Positions 26,023 to 35,890 of a stretch of 64,000 bases of DNA are shown in pieces (the first letter of the stretch is position 1; each line of letters starts with the position of its first letter). The translations under genes and the position numbers were made by a program. Origin of the DNA: JALHST01 sp963798435. GTDB taxonomy: Bacteria > Bacteroidota > Bacteroidia > Flavobacteriales > Flavobacteriaceae. Location of the stretch: NCBI GenBank assembly GCA_963798435.1, contig CAWCTF010000001.1, positions 310,001 to 374,000 of the forward strand, in the 5' to 3' direction. Below the pieces are notes generated by a model, which saw nothing but the letters and a program-made list of their open reading frames with translations, did not search any database and was not told the origin of the DNA.

Positions 26023-27361
26023 ATGAAAAAATTACGCATTGGGAGTGGCGCAGGATATGCAGGTGACCGACTCGAACCTGCGCTGGAACTGATTGAAAAG
26101 GGTAACTTAGATTATATCTGTTTTGAAGGGTTGGCGGAACGTACCATTGCCTTGGCGCAAAAATCCAAAATAGAAAACCCGTCCTTGGGATATAATGAGC
26201 TTTTGCTATATAGAATGGAAAAAGTACTTCCCTTAGCCTATAAAAATAAGACCAAAGTAATTACGAATATGGGGGCGGCCAATCCTGTCGGGGCGATGCA
26301 GGAAATAGCCAAGCTGGCCGAATCCCTGAACCTTAAAAACATCAAAATCGCTGCGGTCATCGGAGATGATATCAGTGATAAAATCGAGAGGTATCTTTCA
26401 TATACCATTATGGAAACGGGGCTTCCCTTATCCTCCATTCAGGAACATATCCTATCCGCTAACGCATATTTAGGCTGCGATGGTATTGTTGAGGCCCTTG
26501 AAAATGACGCTGACATTATCATAACGGGGCGTGTAGCGGACCCCTCTTTATTTTTAGCCCCCATGGTCTATGAGTTTGGTTGGAAAAAATCTGACACGCA
26601 AATGATGGGAATCGGAACCTTGGTTGGGCATTTGTTGGAATGCGCCGGACAAGTAACCGGAGGTTATTTTGCCGATCCGGGAAAAAAGGAAGTGCCGGAC
26701 TTATGGAATTTAGGCTTTCCGTATGTTGAAATCGATGAAATTGGAAATGGGTATATTTCTAAACTTGAGGAGGCAGGAGGTATCGTTACCCCAGCAACAT
26801 GTACGGAACAACTTCTCTATGAGATTCATGATCCCAAGAAGTATATTACCCCGGATTGTATTGCTGATTTTTCGAACGTACAATTCACTCCAAACGGCAA
26901 AGGATCAGGTCACCTTTACCGGTGCCAATGCGCAATTGGCGACAGATACCTTTAAGGTTAGTGTTGGATATGGTAATGGCTTTATTGGCGAAGGTGAACT
27001 AAGTTATGGAGGTTCTAATTGTGTTCAAAGGGCCTTATTGGCCAAAGAAGTCGTTGAAAAAAGGTTGCAACTGGTAAACTTCCCCATTGCAGATTTACGA
27101 ATGGAGCTTATTGGAATCAATGCGTTGTTCCAAAAAGACACCCATGGCCCAGATCCCAATGAAGTCAGATTGCGGGTGGCTGGTAAAACGGTGTTACGGG
27201 AAGACGCGCAACACATTGCAAACGAAGTGGAAACGCTTTATACCAATGGTCCGGCAGGTGGCGGAGGTGCAACAAAAAAAATCTCCGAAGTGTTGGCCAT
27301 TGCTTCGATTCTCGTACCAAAATCGGATATTAGCCCGCAGGTGCACTATATAAATCTATAA
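26023..27361 (+). pseudogene. AtuA-like protein (DUF1446, acyclic terpene utilisation family) with one frame break at a GATC
   Basis: The first part from the ATG at 26023 has the family opening RIGSGAGYAGDRLEPALELI, then TNMGAANPVGAMQEIA, IITGRVADPSLFLAPMVYEFG and GHLLECAGQVTGGYFADPG. Near 26903 the DNA reads AAA-G-GATCAG, where AAA-GATCAG would give GKDQVTFTGA; the extra G ends the frame at 26955. The other frame carries on to NEVRLRVAGKTVLREDAQHI and GPAGGGGATKKISEVLA and stops at 27361. Restored length is about 446 residues, the size of the family's main domain. AtuA-type proteins act in acid or terpenoid breakdown; the reaction here is unknown. The gene may be functional if the extra base is an error. 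Confidence 0.85.
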
Positions 27362-27365
27362 GGAA

Positions 27366-27668
27366 ATGAAACTTTGGGACATAGCACATGCCAGAACGGG
27401 CGACAAAGGAAATATCAGTAATATTTCGGTGATCGTATACGACCTGAAACAGTATGATATGATCAAACAAACAATTACTGCCGAGCGTGTTAAAAAATGG
27501 TTTGGATCCCAAGTACAGGGAGACGTGCTTCGTTATGAAATACCCCAATTGGGCGCATTGAATTTTGTTATGAACGACGCCTTGGGGGGTGGTGTCACCC
27601 GTAGTACTGCTTTGGACAAACACGGAAAAACCTTAGGAGCGTATCTACTTGAAATGCCCATTAACTAA
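27366..27668 (+). CDS. AtuA-associated small protein (AtuA C-terminal ferredoxin-like domain)
   Basis: 100 residues: MKLWDIAHARTGDKGNISNI, then LRYEIPQLGALNFVMNDALGG and LDKHGKTLGAYLLEMPI. The opening AHARTGDKGN is the constant motif of the domain that in many species is fused to the end of AtuA/DUF1446 proteins; here it is a separate gene starting four bases after the AtuA stop, so the two products very probably form one complex. The gene is intact, which favours the view that the breaks in its two upstream partners are not old. Confidence 0.87.
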   Translation: MKLWDIAHARTGDKGNISNISVIVYDLKQYDMIKQTITAERVKKWFGSQVQGDVLRYEIPQLGALNFVMNDALGGGVTRSTALDKHGKTLGAYLLEMPIN

Positions 27669-27680
27669 AATTCAATACCC

Positions 27681-28712
27681 ATGAAAAAAACGATTCTATA
27701 CATTATTCTATTTTGTTTCACAACTACTACATGGAGTCAGGAGCTTTTGACAGGGACGCTGATAAAGGATTCCCTCTATTCAAAAAATCTGGAGAATACA
27801 TTTGGTGAAAATCCTAAAAGATCCGTTTCGGTATATCTGCCCCCGAATTACGAAAATTCAGATAAACGATATCCTGTCATCTATTTTTTGCATGGCTTTT
27901 TGAACGATGACAGCATGATCACCCCCATGAAAGAACTTTTGGACTATGCCATTCAAGCCCATAAAATAGGGCCGTTTATTTTGGTAATTCCCGACCAAAA
28001 AACCACGTATGACGGCAGTTTTTATTCAAATACCGGCATTTTCGGGAATTGGGAAGACTTTACGACTTATGACCTGGTGGCCTATATGGATGAGAAATAC
28101 AGGACACTCCCCAAAAAGGAAAGTAGGGGAATCGCAGGACATAGTATGGGTGGCTATGGGGCCCTGAAGATTGCGATGAAACATCCTGATATCTTTGGAG
28201 CAGTGTACGCCTTGAGCCCGGGTGCCTTGGCAATCGTTCGGGAATATGGCCCGAACAGTGATACCTATGTACAGTATTCCCGGTCAAAGACGATCGATGA
28301 CCTCTCAAAATCCTATTTTGGGAAAGTTATCTTGGCCTTTGCACGGTCTTGGTCGCCGAATCCTAATAATGCCCCTTTTTATTGCGATGTTCCTTTTTCA
28401 TATGATGGTGATGCCTTGCAGGTGCATCAGGAAGTGCTTAAAAAATGGCATGAGAATATGCCATTTTATATGATATCGGACTATATTGATAATCTAAATA
28501 AATTGAGGGCCATAAAATTCGATTGGGGTCGCAATGCCGGGGATCGGTTTACCATACAATGTAAAATGTTCAGTCAAGGCTTGGAAAATGCCGGAATCAC
28601 GCATTTTTCAGAAGAATATATAGGCACCCATACCAATAACATTTATACGAAGGAAGGTAGATTGCCACAGCAGGTTTTGCCCTTTTTTGATTACTATCTC
28701 GATTTTGACTAG
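27681..28712 (+). CDS. secreted alpha/beta-hydrolase esterase (putative esterase D family, PF00756)
   Basis: 343 residues. The signal peptide is MKKTILYIILFCFTTTTWSQ. The esterase fold is plain: KRSVSVYLPPNYENSDKRYP, VIYFLHGFLNDDS, the nucleophile elbow IAGHSMGGYGALKIAMKHP, then FGAVYALSPGAL. A late His (GTHTNNIY) can serve as the catalytic base. Such enzymes remove acyl or feruloyl groups from carbohydrates or hydrolyse other esters outside the cytosol. It follows the AtuA-associated gene after 12 bases and is probably the last gene of the CitMHS-AtuA operon, so it may free the acid that the operon imports and degrades. That link is inference. Confidence 0.88.
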   Translation: MKKTILYIILFCFTTTTWSQELLTGTLIKDSLYSKNLENTFGENPKRSVSVYLPPNYENSDKRYPVIYFLHGFLNDDSMITPMKELLDYAIQAHKIGPFILVIPDQKTTYDGSFYSNTGIFGNWEDFTTYDLVAYMDEKYRTLPKKESRGIAGHSMGGYGALKIAMKHPDIFGAVYALSPGALAIVREYGPNSDTYVQYSRSKTIDDLSKSYFGKVILAFARSWSPNPNNAPFYCDVPFSYDGDALQVHQEVLKKWHENMPFYMISDYIDNLNKLRAIKFDWGRNAGDRFTIQCKMFSQGLENAGITHFSEEYIGTHTNNIYTKEGRLPQQVLPFFDYYLDFD

Positions 28713-29076
28713 AAATACAAAGTAATTTTTCACGCTAATTGGTCGAGTCTAGTAGCTGAAATGAAACGGCTCTATTTCAACCATCGATGTCACGGTTGTT
28801 CCTTATAGGATATTATCTAATTAGAGTAAAAGTCAACGGCCGACAAAAGCTCTTGGAAAAAGTCTAGGTATCCAAAAATCGAACAGATCTTTCGCGCCAA
28901 TGTCATTGTACTCCTTGTCTCAATGGATTCATTTATTATGGGTTTTAATAACACAAAAGTCAAAGCTATTTTCTATAAGGTGACTATTTAACAAAACATT
29001 TGGTCAATAAAAGCATGGCTTCCTTTAACTTATGGGCCCAAAATGAATTTCAAAATCACCAAAAAGTCGAATCAGC
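28713..29076. other. 364-base stretch without a gene
   Basis: I see no frame with a start and recognisable content, and no strong hairpin. The last part presumably holds the promoter of the NTF2-like gene. Confidence 0.5.
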
Positions 29077-29574
29077 ATGAAAATCCAAGTTTTAAGAATG
29101 CTTGTTTTACTGGGCGTATTCACTCAGGCACAAGAAAAAAATGTCTTTCAAGACATCAATCAGCTTGTAAAGGAGACCCAAAGGGTTATTTCGATTGAGC
29201 GGGGCCAAAAGATAGATACGGCGTATTTCAGGACATTGTTTCTTCCAACAGCGAACTTTACAGTCGTTGGGAAAGAAAATGGCGCATATTTACATGAAAC
29301 AATGAATTTGCCTGAGTTCTTGGAAACACTTACCGATACCTATTATTCCAATGGCTATCATGAAGAGGCCACCGGCGAAATCATTGAGGAATACAATGGT
29401 ATTGCACAGGTTATGCAAAGTTTTAAAGGTCTTGATTCAGAAAACGAAGTCGGGAAAGGTGTTGGCAGTTACCAATTGATCTATTCCGAGGGACGTTGGT
29501 GGATCGCAAATATGATTTGGGCACTTAGTGCTGATAATGGTGAGGATATTCCAAAGAAATACATGAGCCACTAG
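29077..29574 (+). CDS. exported NTF2-like (SnoaL-type) protein
   Basis: 165 residues with a short signal peptide (MKIQVLRMLVLLGVFTQAQ). The remainder has the cone-shaped NTF2-like order: helix INQLVKETQRVISIERGQKI, FRTLFLPTANFTVVGKENG, LPEFLETLTDTYYSNGY, then the strands GEIIEEYNGIAQVMQSFKGL, GVGSYQLIYSEGRWWIANMI. The Trp-Trp-Ile near the end is the usual last strand. Many such proteins are enzymes or ligand carriers; no catalytic residues can be named. Intact and apparently monocistronic. Confidence 0.72.
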   Translation: MKIQVLRMLVLLGVFTQAQEKNVFQDINQLVKETQRVISIERGQKIDTAYFRTLFLPTANFTVVGKENGAYLHETMNLPEFLETLTDTYYSNGYHEEATGEIIEEYNGIAQVMQSFKGLDSENEVGKGVGSYQLIYSEGRWWIANMIWALSADNGEDIPKKYMSH

Positions 29575-29805
29575 AAGAAAGTACGCTTGCATGATTTAGA
29601 TAAGTCATTTGGCCTAACGAATGGTTCTTTTTCATTATAAGCAACATACGTTGCATCATTCGAACCTTTTAAGTACATTTTCATATGTTCACCTATCCGA
29701 ATAACAAAAAGGTCAGATTGGGTAAAGTCTAATAGAATTAGATTATAGGCAACTAATAAACCACCTCTTATAATTTTATGCTAATTCTGATCAGGTTGGC
29801 CATTT

Positions 29806-30483
29806 CTAAACGCTAAAATCGTTAATTAGTCGTTGATCCTTAAGATCGACGGCATGGTACATGGTCGCAAAAGCAGTAGAAATCCAGATTAGGGAGAATA
29901 TAATACCAACAATAAAGCAGAGGAGTCCCCCAATAAATATAGGGATTGCGAGCAATCCCATTCCAAAAATCCGCCAACCAGACCCTCTAGTCATTTCCCA
30001 ACTTTTTTCTACTGCGGCAATCGGTTCCATATTTTTATCCATGACCAGGTAAGAAACGAATACCAACCTACAGGCTAGAATGATTCCGGGGATGATTAAA
30101 AGAACAAAACCCAAACCTATAATGGCAACGGTGAGCAAATTCGCAAGGACGATATCGATATACTTCTTTTTAAAGCCATCGAACATCTCACTGATCTCAA
30201 ATTTTTGATTTCGAACGGTACGCAGATACATAAAATCGCCCCCATATTTGACCACGGAAAAGAATAACAACCAATAGGCGGTGGCCAAAATCTGTAACAT
30301 GATCATTCCGGGGGAATTCGTTGCATCGGAATCCCGAATTATGGAAATTGGAGTTTCGGCAATGGCCACAATGATAAATACTAAAAATAAATACAAAAAG
30401 TGTTTCCACATTTGTTGCCAGGCATACCCATAACATCCTTTGATGTTCGCTTCAGGTGTGCTTTCTTCGTTTACGACTTCCAT
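29806..30483 (-). CDS. multi-pass membrane protein (YciC/DUF975-like)
   Basis: 225 residues with about five to six hydrophobic segments: FLYLFLVFIIVAIAETPI, MIMLQILATAYWLLFFSV, LANLLTVAIIGLGFVLLIIP, the last running into GIILACRLVFVSYLVMDK, and GMGLLAIPIFIGGLLCFIV with IIFSLIWISTAFATMY. The central LLIIPGIILACRLVFVSY and the following EPIAAVEKSWEMTRGSGWRI are the pattern of the YciC / GPDPase-membrane-domain type proteins, whose function is not known. It is divergent from the LuxR-type gene at 30627. Confidence 0.8.
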   Translation of the reverse strand: MEVVNEESTPEANIKGCYGYAWQQMWKHFLYLFLVFIIVAIAETPISIIRDSDATNSPGMIMLQILATAYWLLFFSVVKYGGDFMYLRTVRNQKFEISEMFDGFKKKYIDIVLANLLTVAIIGLGFVLLIIPGIILACRLVFVSYLVMDKNMEPIAAVEKSWEMTRGSGWRIFGMGLLAIPIFIGGLLCFIVGIIFSLIWISTAFATMYHAVDLKDQRLINDFSV

Positions 30484-30626
30484 TAGTTTTGATTTTTAAT
30501 TCACATAAAATTATGGATGTCGTTTTAAAATACCTTCCAACTTTAGTAGTGAATTTAAAATCAATACTATGGTAGGGTTTGCTACTCCCTACATTTTTAT
30601 ACTTTTAATTTAAATCTAACTGCTCC

Positions 30627-31577
30627 TTGCTAAGTTTAATCTTTATAATCGTATTTGTTTTTTGCGCGGCCATCGTATCGGCAAGTATATTATTGGGCCA
30701 CCAATTGATCACCACATACAATACCGAATTTCATCGCAACTATTTTTACTATTTGGTCACCTTCTTTTCATTTGCTTTTTACGGCATATGGGCACCGATC
30801 CTTATGCGGGTTATCCTCGAATCAATTGAAATTGACGGTACGACCGTCGAAACGGTCACCAATTTTTTACCGGTACTTGGCGTGCCCTTTTTACTTATTT
30901 CTTGGTTCATGTTGGTAAAAATGGGATTTTCGTTGTCTGGTGCGAACATAAAGTTCGGGGCGTTTCGCATCTTCCTTATTTTTTTGGCATGTTTAATCGT
31001 TATCGCGTCAGGAATTTACTTTTTAAATGATACTTTTCTCGCCCTCCTTTCAAACCGGCTCCTTTATACTGAAATGGCAATATTCATTGGTCTGGAACTT
31101 GGCTATATGCTTCTATTTGGCACAATTGTTTGGCGTTATTCAAAAAGACAAAATAGCGTTAACAAAAAAATTACCATCTATTTTATGTGTTTGATGTTTT
31201 TGGCCCTGGTTTTAAGAATGGCGGTATTGCCCTTTGCATTTTTAAGCCCGTGGATTCTAGCGCCCTTGATCTTGGTATATTTTATTTCAAATTTTATTCC
31301 CTTGTTTTATCTAAAACTCTATTCCCATTTGGTATATGCCCCCTTACATGCCGAAAACCCGAATCAAGCCAAAAAAGAATTCATTTTTAGTACCTATGAA
31401 ATCTCAAAACGTGAAAAAGAGATCATAGAGCAAATCTGCCAGGGAAAGACCAACCAACAGATAGCCGACGCATTGTTTATAAGCCTACAGACCGTAAAGG
31501 ATCATACTCATAGGATTTATACTAAAATTGGCATTAAAAATCGCATGAAGTTGATACAAATGGTGAATGAATATTAG
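30627..31577 (+). CDS. seven-TM membrane protein with C-terminal LuxR helix-turn-helix
   Basis: 316 residues. About seven membrane helices fill residues 1-225 (for example YYLVTFFSFAFYGIWAPI, FRIFLIFLACLIVIASGIYF). The last 65 residues are a LuxR/GerE helix-turn-helix (ISKREKEIIEQICQGKTNQQ, DALFISLQTVKDHTHRIYTK). So DNA binding is carried out by a membrane-embedded protein, probably sensing a signal in the bilayer. No ATG opens this frame: the nearest upstream stop is at 30606-30608 and the TTG at 30627 is the best start. It is divergent from the YciC-like membrane protein (143 bases between), a possible target. Confidence 0.82.
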   Translation: MLSLIFIIVFVFCAAIVSASILLGHQLITTYNTEFHRNYFYYLVTFFSFAFYGIWAPILMRVILESIEIDGTTVETVTNFLPVLGVPFLLISWFMLVKMGFSLSGANIKFGAFRIFLIFLACLIVIASGIYFLNDTFLALLSNRLLYTEMAIFIGLELGYMLLFGTIVWRYSKRQNSVNKKITIYFMCLMFLALVLRMAVLPFAFLSPWILAPLILVYFISNFIPLFYLKLYSHLVYAPLHAENPNQAKKEFIFSTYEISKREKEIIEQICQGKTNQQIADALFISLQTVKDHTHRIYTKIGIKNRMKLIQMVNEY

Positions 31578-31947
31578 TATAAATCATTTAAGGAAGTTTA
31601 TTAAAATGACTACAGAAAATAGTAAGCAAAAAGTTACTCCAACTATTTAATGAAGTACAATCGGCAATCGTTATTTTACCAAATTCTTGAATATGCCAAA
31701 GGTGCTCCACTGATTTATCTTGACCAGTTTTAAGAAGCGCCGATACCTTCATTTGATATACAAACTGCCACAGCAGGCCAAGGCTTCTAGTAAGGCTTTC
31801 GATAGCGGTCTAAATGGCAAATCGTAGGATGTAGGCTTTGGGTTTTTTTTAAGCTCATTTCTTGGGTAGTCCTTGAATTTACCAAAGAAAAAAACAGGCC
31901 CCAAGGCCTGTTTTGATAATTGACTAATATTAAATTTTAGCGATATT
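31578..31947. other. 370-base stretch without a gene, ending in a terminator
   Basis: No convincing frame is present. The only clear element is the hairpin at 31891-31914, described separately. Confidence 0.5.
31891..31914. terminator. bidirectional intrinsic terminator
   Basis: A perfect 10-bp stem (AAAACAGGCC / GGCCTGTTTT) closes a CCAA loop. An A-rich run precedes it and T-rich sequence follows, so it can end transcripts from both sides: the LuxR-type gene on the plus strand and the cytolysin-like gene on the minus strand. Confidence 0.85.
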
Positions 31948-33643
31948 CTAATCTCGAAATCGATCGGTTTTATAGATTTTCATAGTGGCGTTATCATCAT
32001 CGTACCACGATTCTACAAAAGTCTCAACTGGGGTCGTTCCTAAGATGACCGAGTTTCTATCCGTCCAACAGGCACAACAGCCAAAGCAATTGAAATAATA
32101 TTCTTGAAATACCCGAATGTCATGTGCACCTGGTGGTGGTACGGGGAGTTCGATGATTTCATTGACCGGCACATCCTTGCTCCATGCCATTAACACAATG
32201 TCGTTGCTATTTGGTTTTTTGTATTGTAGTTGAACTCTTGCCCATCCTGGCCATCGATCCGAGGTCTTTGTTTGTTTGTTGTTGATCCACACCCGTGCGT
32301 CATTTTTAAAATTGATGCGCTCATTTTGGATAAGGTGTGACGAACAGTCCTTGGCAGTATATTCTGTGGTATACCCCATTTTAGCAAGGCTATTGTCTTT
32401 TAAGTACCGTATCGTATAGGCGATTGGGAAACCAGGGTTATTTCTACTATATACCGCATTTTCTCCTTTGATGATGGGCTCCAGATCCCCAAAATTCCGA
32501 GCACTGACCGCCTCGGAAGCAACGGCGGCATTGCCGCCAATCGTCACTGTGGTTATGCTCGATTGTGCAAGAATAGATTTATACGTTGCCTCTAAAGTAG
32601 CCGAAACACTTACGCCTGCCGCATAGTTAAGGGCTCCTTCCAATTCAGCACTTGTAGATTTAGCGGTAGTTTCCATACGAAACATAATAATACGCCCGTA
32701 GGATACCGACTGTACATAGGCCGGCGGAGTGGCAGAGGTCAATGCTTGCTCCACATCAGAGTAAGGAATATCACTGGGAAAAACGGCTGCCGGATTTTCA
32801 GGGGTGTCCATAGTAATCGTATAAAAAACTTGCTTATACACCATCATGGCAACGCTCTTTTCCTCTGTACTATTATAATCGAATTGGGCGGAAGCATCTC
32901 CTGTTGCCCAAGCTACGTTTAAGCCTACATCAAGACTCATTTGTTTTGAAGAATAGGAAGTGGTCGTTTGGTGGGAGGAGTTAGAGGCATTTACATAGCC
33001 TTCTTGGTATGCATTATTATTCCAATAATCGAGGGCCGCATCGATTCCCGTTTTTGTACTTGAATTCGATGGGTTCTCTATTACTATTGTTCCGTTTTCC
33101 CCGATTCCAGGTAAATCGATGCTTAGGGTTACTGGTGCCCTTTTCAGGGTCAGGGGATCGAGGAAGTCCGTCTAGCATGCCTTGATTTCCAATTACCAAG
33201 GCTCCGGGCCAAATTACACCGTCTAGCGGCCTTAAAATAGCGACATCCTCAAAGTTGACCGCCAAACTGTATTCGGTGGTACTACAGGTTGTTTCCGAGC
33301 CCAATACTACACTACTCGATACTTCTTTACTTAATTCTTCGCGTTGCTTCGAACCTCCCGTCGTATTTTGTACATTTAACAAGGCATCGGGATCGTAATC
33401 GAGGCTTGCCACCAAGGCATTGATTGCGTCCGAATTGTCAATGCCAACTTCAACTGGGCATCCGCCATTACTGGCAGGACCTACCACATTGGGGCACTGA
33501 TCATTTGTATTAACAACCCCGTCACCATCACTATCATTTGTGAGGATGGGCGGATCCGTGTTATCCGAAGTACATGCAGTGAAACTTAAGTATAGGCAAC
33601 TTATCAATAGGAATGTACGTAAAAATCTGTTTTGTGTTTTCAT
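31948..33643 (-). pseudogene. cholesterol-dependent-cytolysin-like (thiol-activated cytolysin family) lipoprotein, one frame break at a GATC
   Basis: From the ATG at 33643 come a signal peptide with lipobox (YLSFTAC), a thrombospondin-type-3-like repeat (NDSDGDGVVNTNDQCPNVVG) and the start of the toxin (NFEDVAILRPLDGVIWPGAL, VIGNQGMLDGLP). At about 33155 the DNA reads CCT-C-GATCCC; without the extra base the frame continues PDPLTLKRAPVTLSIDLPG. The second frame covers the core: SLDVGLNVAWATGD, VYKQVFYTITMDTPENPAAV, SVSYGRIIMFRMETTAKST, and a C-terminal domain (HDIRVFQEYYFNCFGCCACW, then VILGTTPVETFVESW). These match the order of landmarks in cholesterol-dependent cytolysins, but the Trp-rich undecapeptide is replaced by a Cys-rich loop. 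Restored length is about 565 residues. A pore-forming role on foreign membranes is inferred from the family. The TPR-LuxR regulator gene lies just upstream. Confidence 0.85.
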
Positions 33644-33863
33644 TACCAATCTAATTTTGTGGTTAAACTTAAATTTCAGTTTTGTGTGACCTGCCCGATT
33701 TTGGTCTGCAGTACCTGACCGAGCAAGACCACAAAACTGATTTGTCAACCTAATGACACCACAAACCTAGGTTGCTGGGAAACAGCCAAGAAAAAAAGCG
33801 GGGAGACAAATGGTATACTCACCCTAAATTTATTAGGGAGTGCCACTATTTACAGGGGTTTCA

Positions 33864-35747
33864 TTAAATAGCCAAAACGGCATTCTCGAGCGAGTCACTC
33901 GAAGAAAGGTTCATTTTTTTTCGCAATCGCTGCCGAGCTTTTTTGATTCCAGGAATGGAAATATTCAAAATATTGGCAATTTCCTTAGAGGAAAGGTTCA
34001 TTTTTAACAGGGCCATCAAACGGAGTTCGTTCGAGGTTATTTCAGGATATTTCTTGGCAACATTTGAATTAAAATCTTTATGGACTTCTTCAAAATACCT
34101 TGCGAAATTTTCCCAATTGTTGTCATCCTGTAAATCAAAATTGATAGAGGTGATAAGTTGTTGATACCCGTTGGTCGAAGCCGCCTGCACTTTTAGTTCT
34201 TCGGCTTTCAATTTTAAATTCTCCAGGGTTTCATTCTTCTTGGCCAAATGCAGGGCATGGGTAGTCAACTCCTTCCTTTTGAAGGCCAGTTCGGCCTCTA
34301 CTTTTTCTTTTTCGAGGGCCGTGCGCTTCATTTTTTGTCGAATGCCATAGAACCCAACCCCAAAAACCATAAAGGAGAGCCCAAGACAAGCAGCCAAGAA
34401 CCATTTCTGTAGCGAACTTACTTTTTCCTTTTCCTCTAAAAGTGCTATATCAGTGGTTTGTTGGGCGATTTGTCGTTCTTTTTTTTCGGTCTCATAGATT
34501 GTTTTAAGTTCTTCGATTTGCTGCGATTTGGTGATATTAAATACGGTGTCCTTTATGGTGACAAACTGTTGCATATCCTGAAAAGCATTCTTATAATCCT
34601 CAATATGAGCGTATGAGAACGCTCTATTTTCATATCCATCTAACAGGCCTCCCAAAGAGGGGATGCTATCGGCAATCTGAATTGCCTTACTGAAATACCC
34701 TAAACCGACAGCGGCCTTGTCCATGGCATTGTACGTTTGTCCCAGGTCATTCAACGATTCGACTATTTTGTTTTTGCTGTGTGTCTTTTCAACTATATTC
34801 AAACTGGTTTTATGTGCTTCAATAGCCTTCTCAAAAAGACCGGTCTCCCGATAGATCTTGCCCAAATTATTTAATGCCGTTGCCTGCAAATCGAGGTTGT
34901 TCATTTCTTCCGATAACAACACACTCCTGGTTAGGTATTGTTCGGCCTTCGCATACGCCTTCATATAAATGAAGGTGTTTCCGATATCATTTAGGGCTTG
35001 CGCCTGATACAGGCGATCATCTTTATCTTCATAAATCTTAAGGGCACGGAAATTATACTCCAGCGATTTTTCGAAATTTTTATTATAGGCTTCGATACCT
35101 CCTAAAATATTGAGCGCATCGGCCAGTCGAATGGGATTCTCTAGTTTTTCGAGGATTTTCAGACCTTTTAGACTTTCCGTTAGCGCAATGCGGTAATAGC
35201 CTTGTTGCGCAAAGATTCTCCCTTTTAACCCGAAGGCCATCGCTAATTTTAAGGAATCGGTATTCTTTTGAGCTTCTATATTTTCATCTACTAGTTCTAG
35301 GGCCTTCGAATAATTTCCATGCTCGAATTCAATAATGGCCAGCCCATAGTGGACCATGGCGATGGCCGATGGCAATTGTATCGCTTCAAAGATTTCCAAT
35401 GCTTTTTGGTAATTTACCCGGGTAGAATCGATTTGGTCTGCGTTGTTAAAGTAAACACCCATATCATAATATGCCTGGGCAATCCCCTTTCTAAAGTCAA
35501 TCCTTTTTGCAAGTGTTAGCTGTTTTTGTGCGTATTCCACGGCGACTGCTGGGGTATTGTAGATATACGAATTGAACAGTTCATGTAAGGTTTTTACTTT
35601 GACACTGTCATCGGGCTGCGATGTATAGACTGTTAATAAACTGTCAGGTGGATTGAATTCCTGAGCCCGTGAAATAGCCACTAGGCAAAAAAACAGTAGC
35701 AGTTTAACTAATTTGGAAATTGCGTTCATAACCGATGTGATTCCCAC
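33864..35747 (-). CDS. TPR-repeat membrane protein with C-terminal LuxR-like helix-turn-helix
   Basis: 627 residues. An N-terminal signal or anchor (SKLVKLLLFFCLVAISRAQ) is followed by about nine TPR units between 60 and 400 (KALEIFEAIQLPSAIAMVHY, KSLEYNFRALKIYEDKDDRL, KAIEAHKTSLNIVEKTHSKN), then a membrane helix near 430-450 (WFLAACLGLSFMVFGVGFYG), a coiled coil, and a helix-turn-helix (LRLMALLKMNLSSKEIANIL, IPGIKKARQRLRKKMNLSSS). This architecture, periplasmic TPR sensing joined to cytosolic DNA binding, is common in Bacteroidota. The gene is intact. It is transcribed in the same direction as the cytolysin-like gene and lies 220 bases upstream of its start, so it may regulate that gene. Confidence 0.88.
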   Translation of the reverse strand: MGITSVMNAISKLVKLLLFFCLVAISRAQEFNPPDSLLTVYTSQPDDSVKVKTLHELFNSYIYNTPAVAVEYAQKQLTLAKRIDFRKGIAQAYYDMGVYFNNADQIDSTRVNYQKALEIFEAIQLPSAIAMVHYGLAIIEFEHGNYSKALELVDENIEAQKNTDSLKLAMAFGLKGRIFAQQGYYRIALTESLKGLKILEKLENPIRLADALNILGGIEAYNKNFEKSLEYNFRALKIYEDKDDRLYQAQALNDIGNTFIYMKAYAKAEQYLTRSVLLSEEMNNLDLQATALNNLGKIYRETGLFEKAIEAHKTSLNIVEKTHSKNKIVESLNDLGQTYNAMDKAAVGLGYFSKAIQIADSIPSLGGLLDGYENRAFSYAHIEDYKNAFQDMQQFVTIKDTVFNITKSQQIEELKTIYETEKKERQIAQQTTDIALLEEKEKVSSLQKWFLAACLGLSFMVFGVGFYGIRQKMKRTALEKEKVEAELAFKRKELTTHALHLAKKNETLENLKLKAEELKVQAASTNGYQQLITSINFDLQDDNNWENFARYFEEVHKDFNSNVAKKYPEITSNELRLMALLKMNLSSKEIANILNISIPGIKKARQRLRKKMNLSSSDSLENAVLAI

Positions 35748-35890
35748 TAAAATAACCTTTTTACCAGCTATTTAAAAGAAATATTTAACGCATACCTGTG
35801 ATTACGGGATTGGGACATTATGAAAATCCAAATGGAATATGGCAGGTGATCTCTTGTTATTTATTTAAAAAAAAGTCCCTTGAATAAAAC

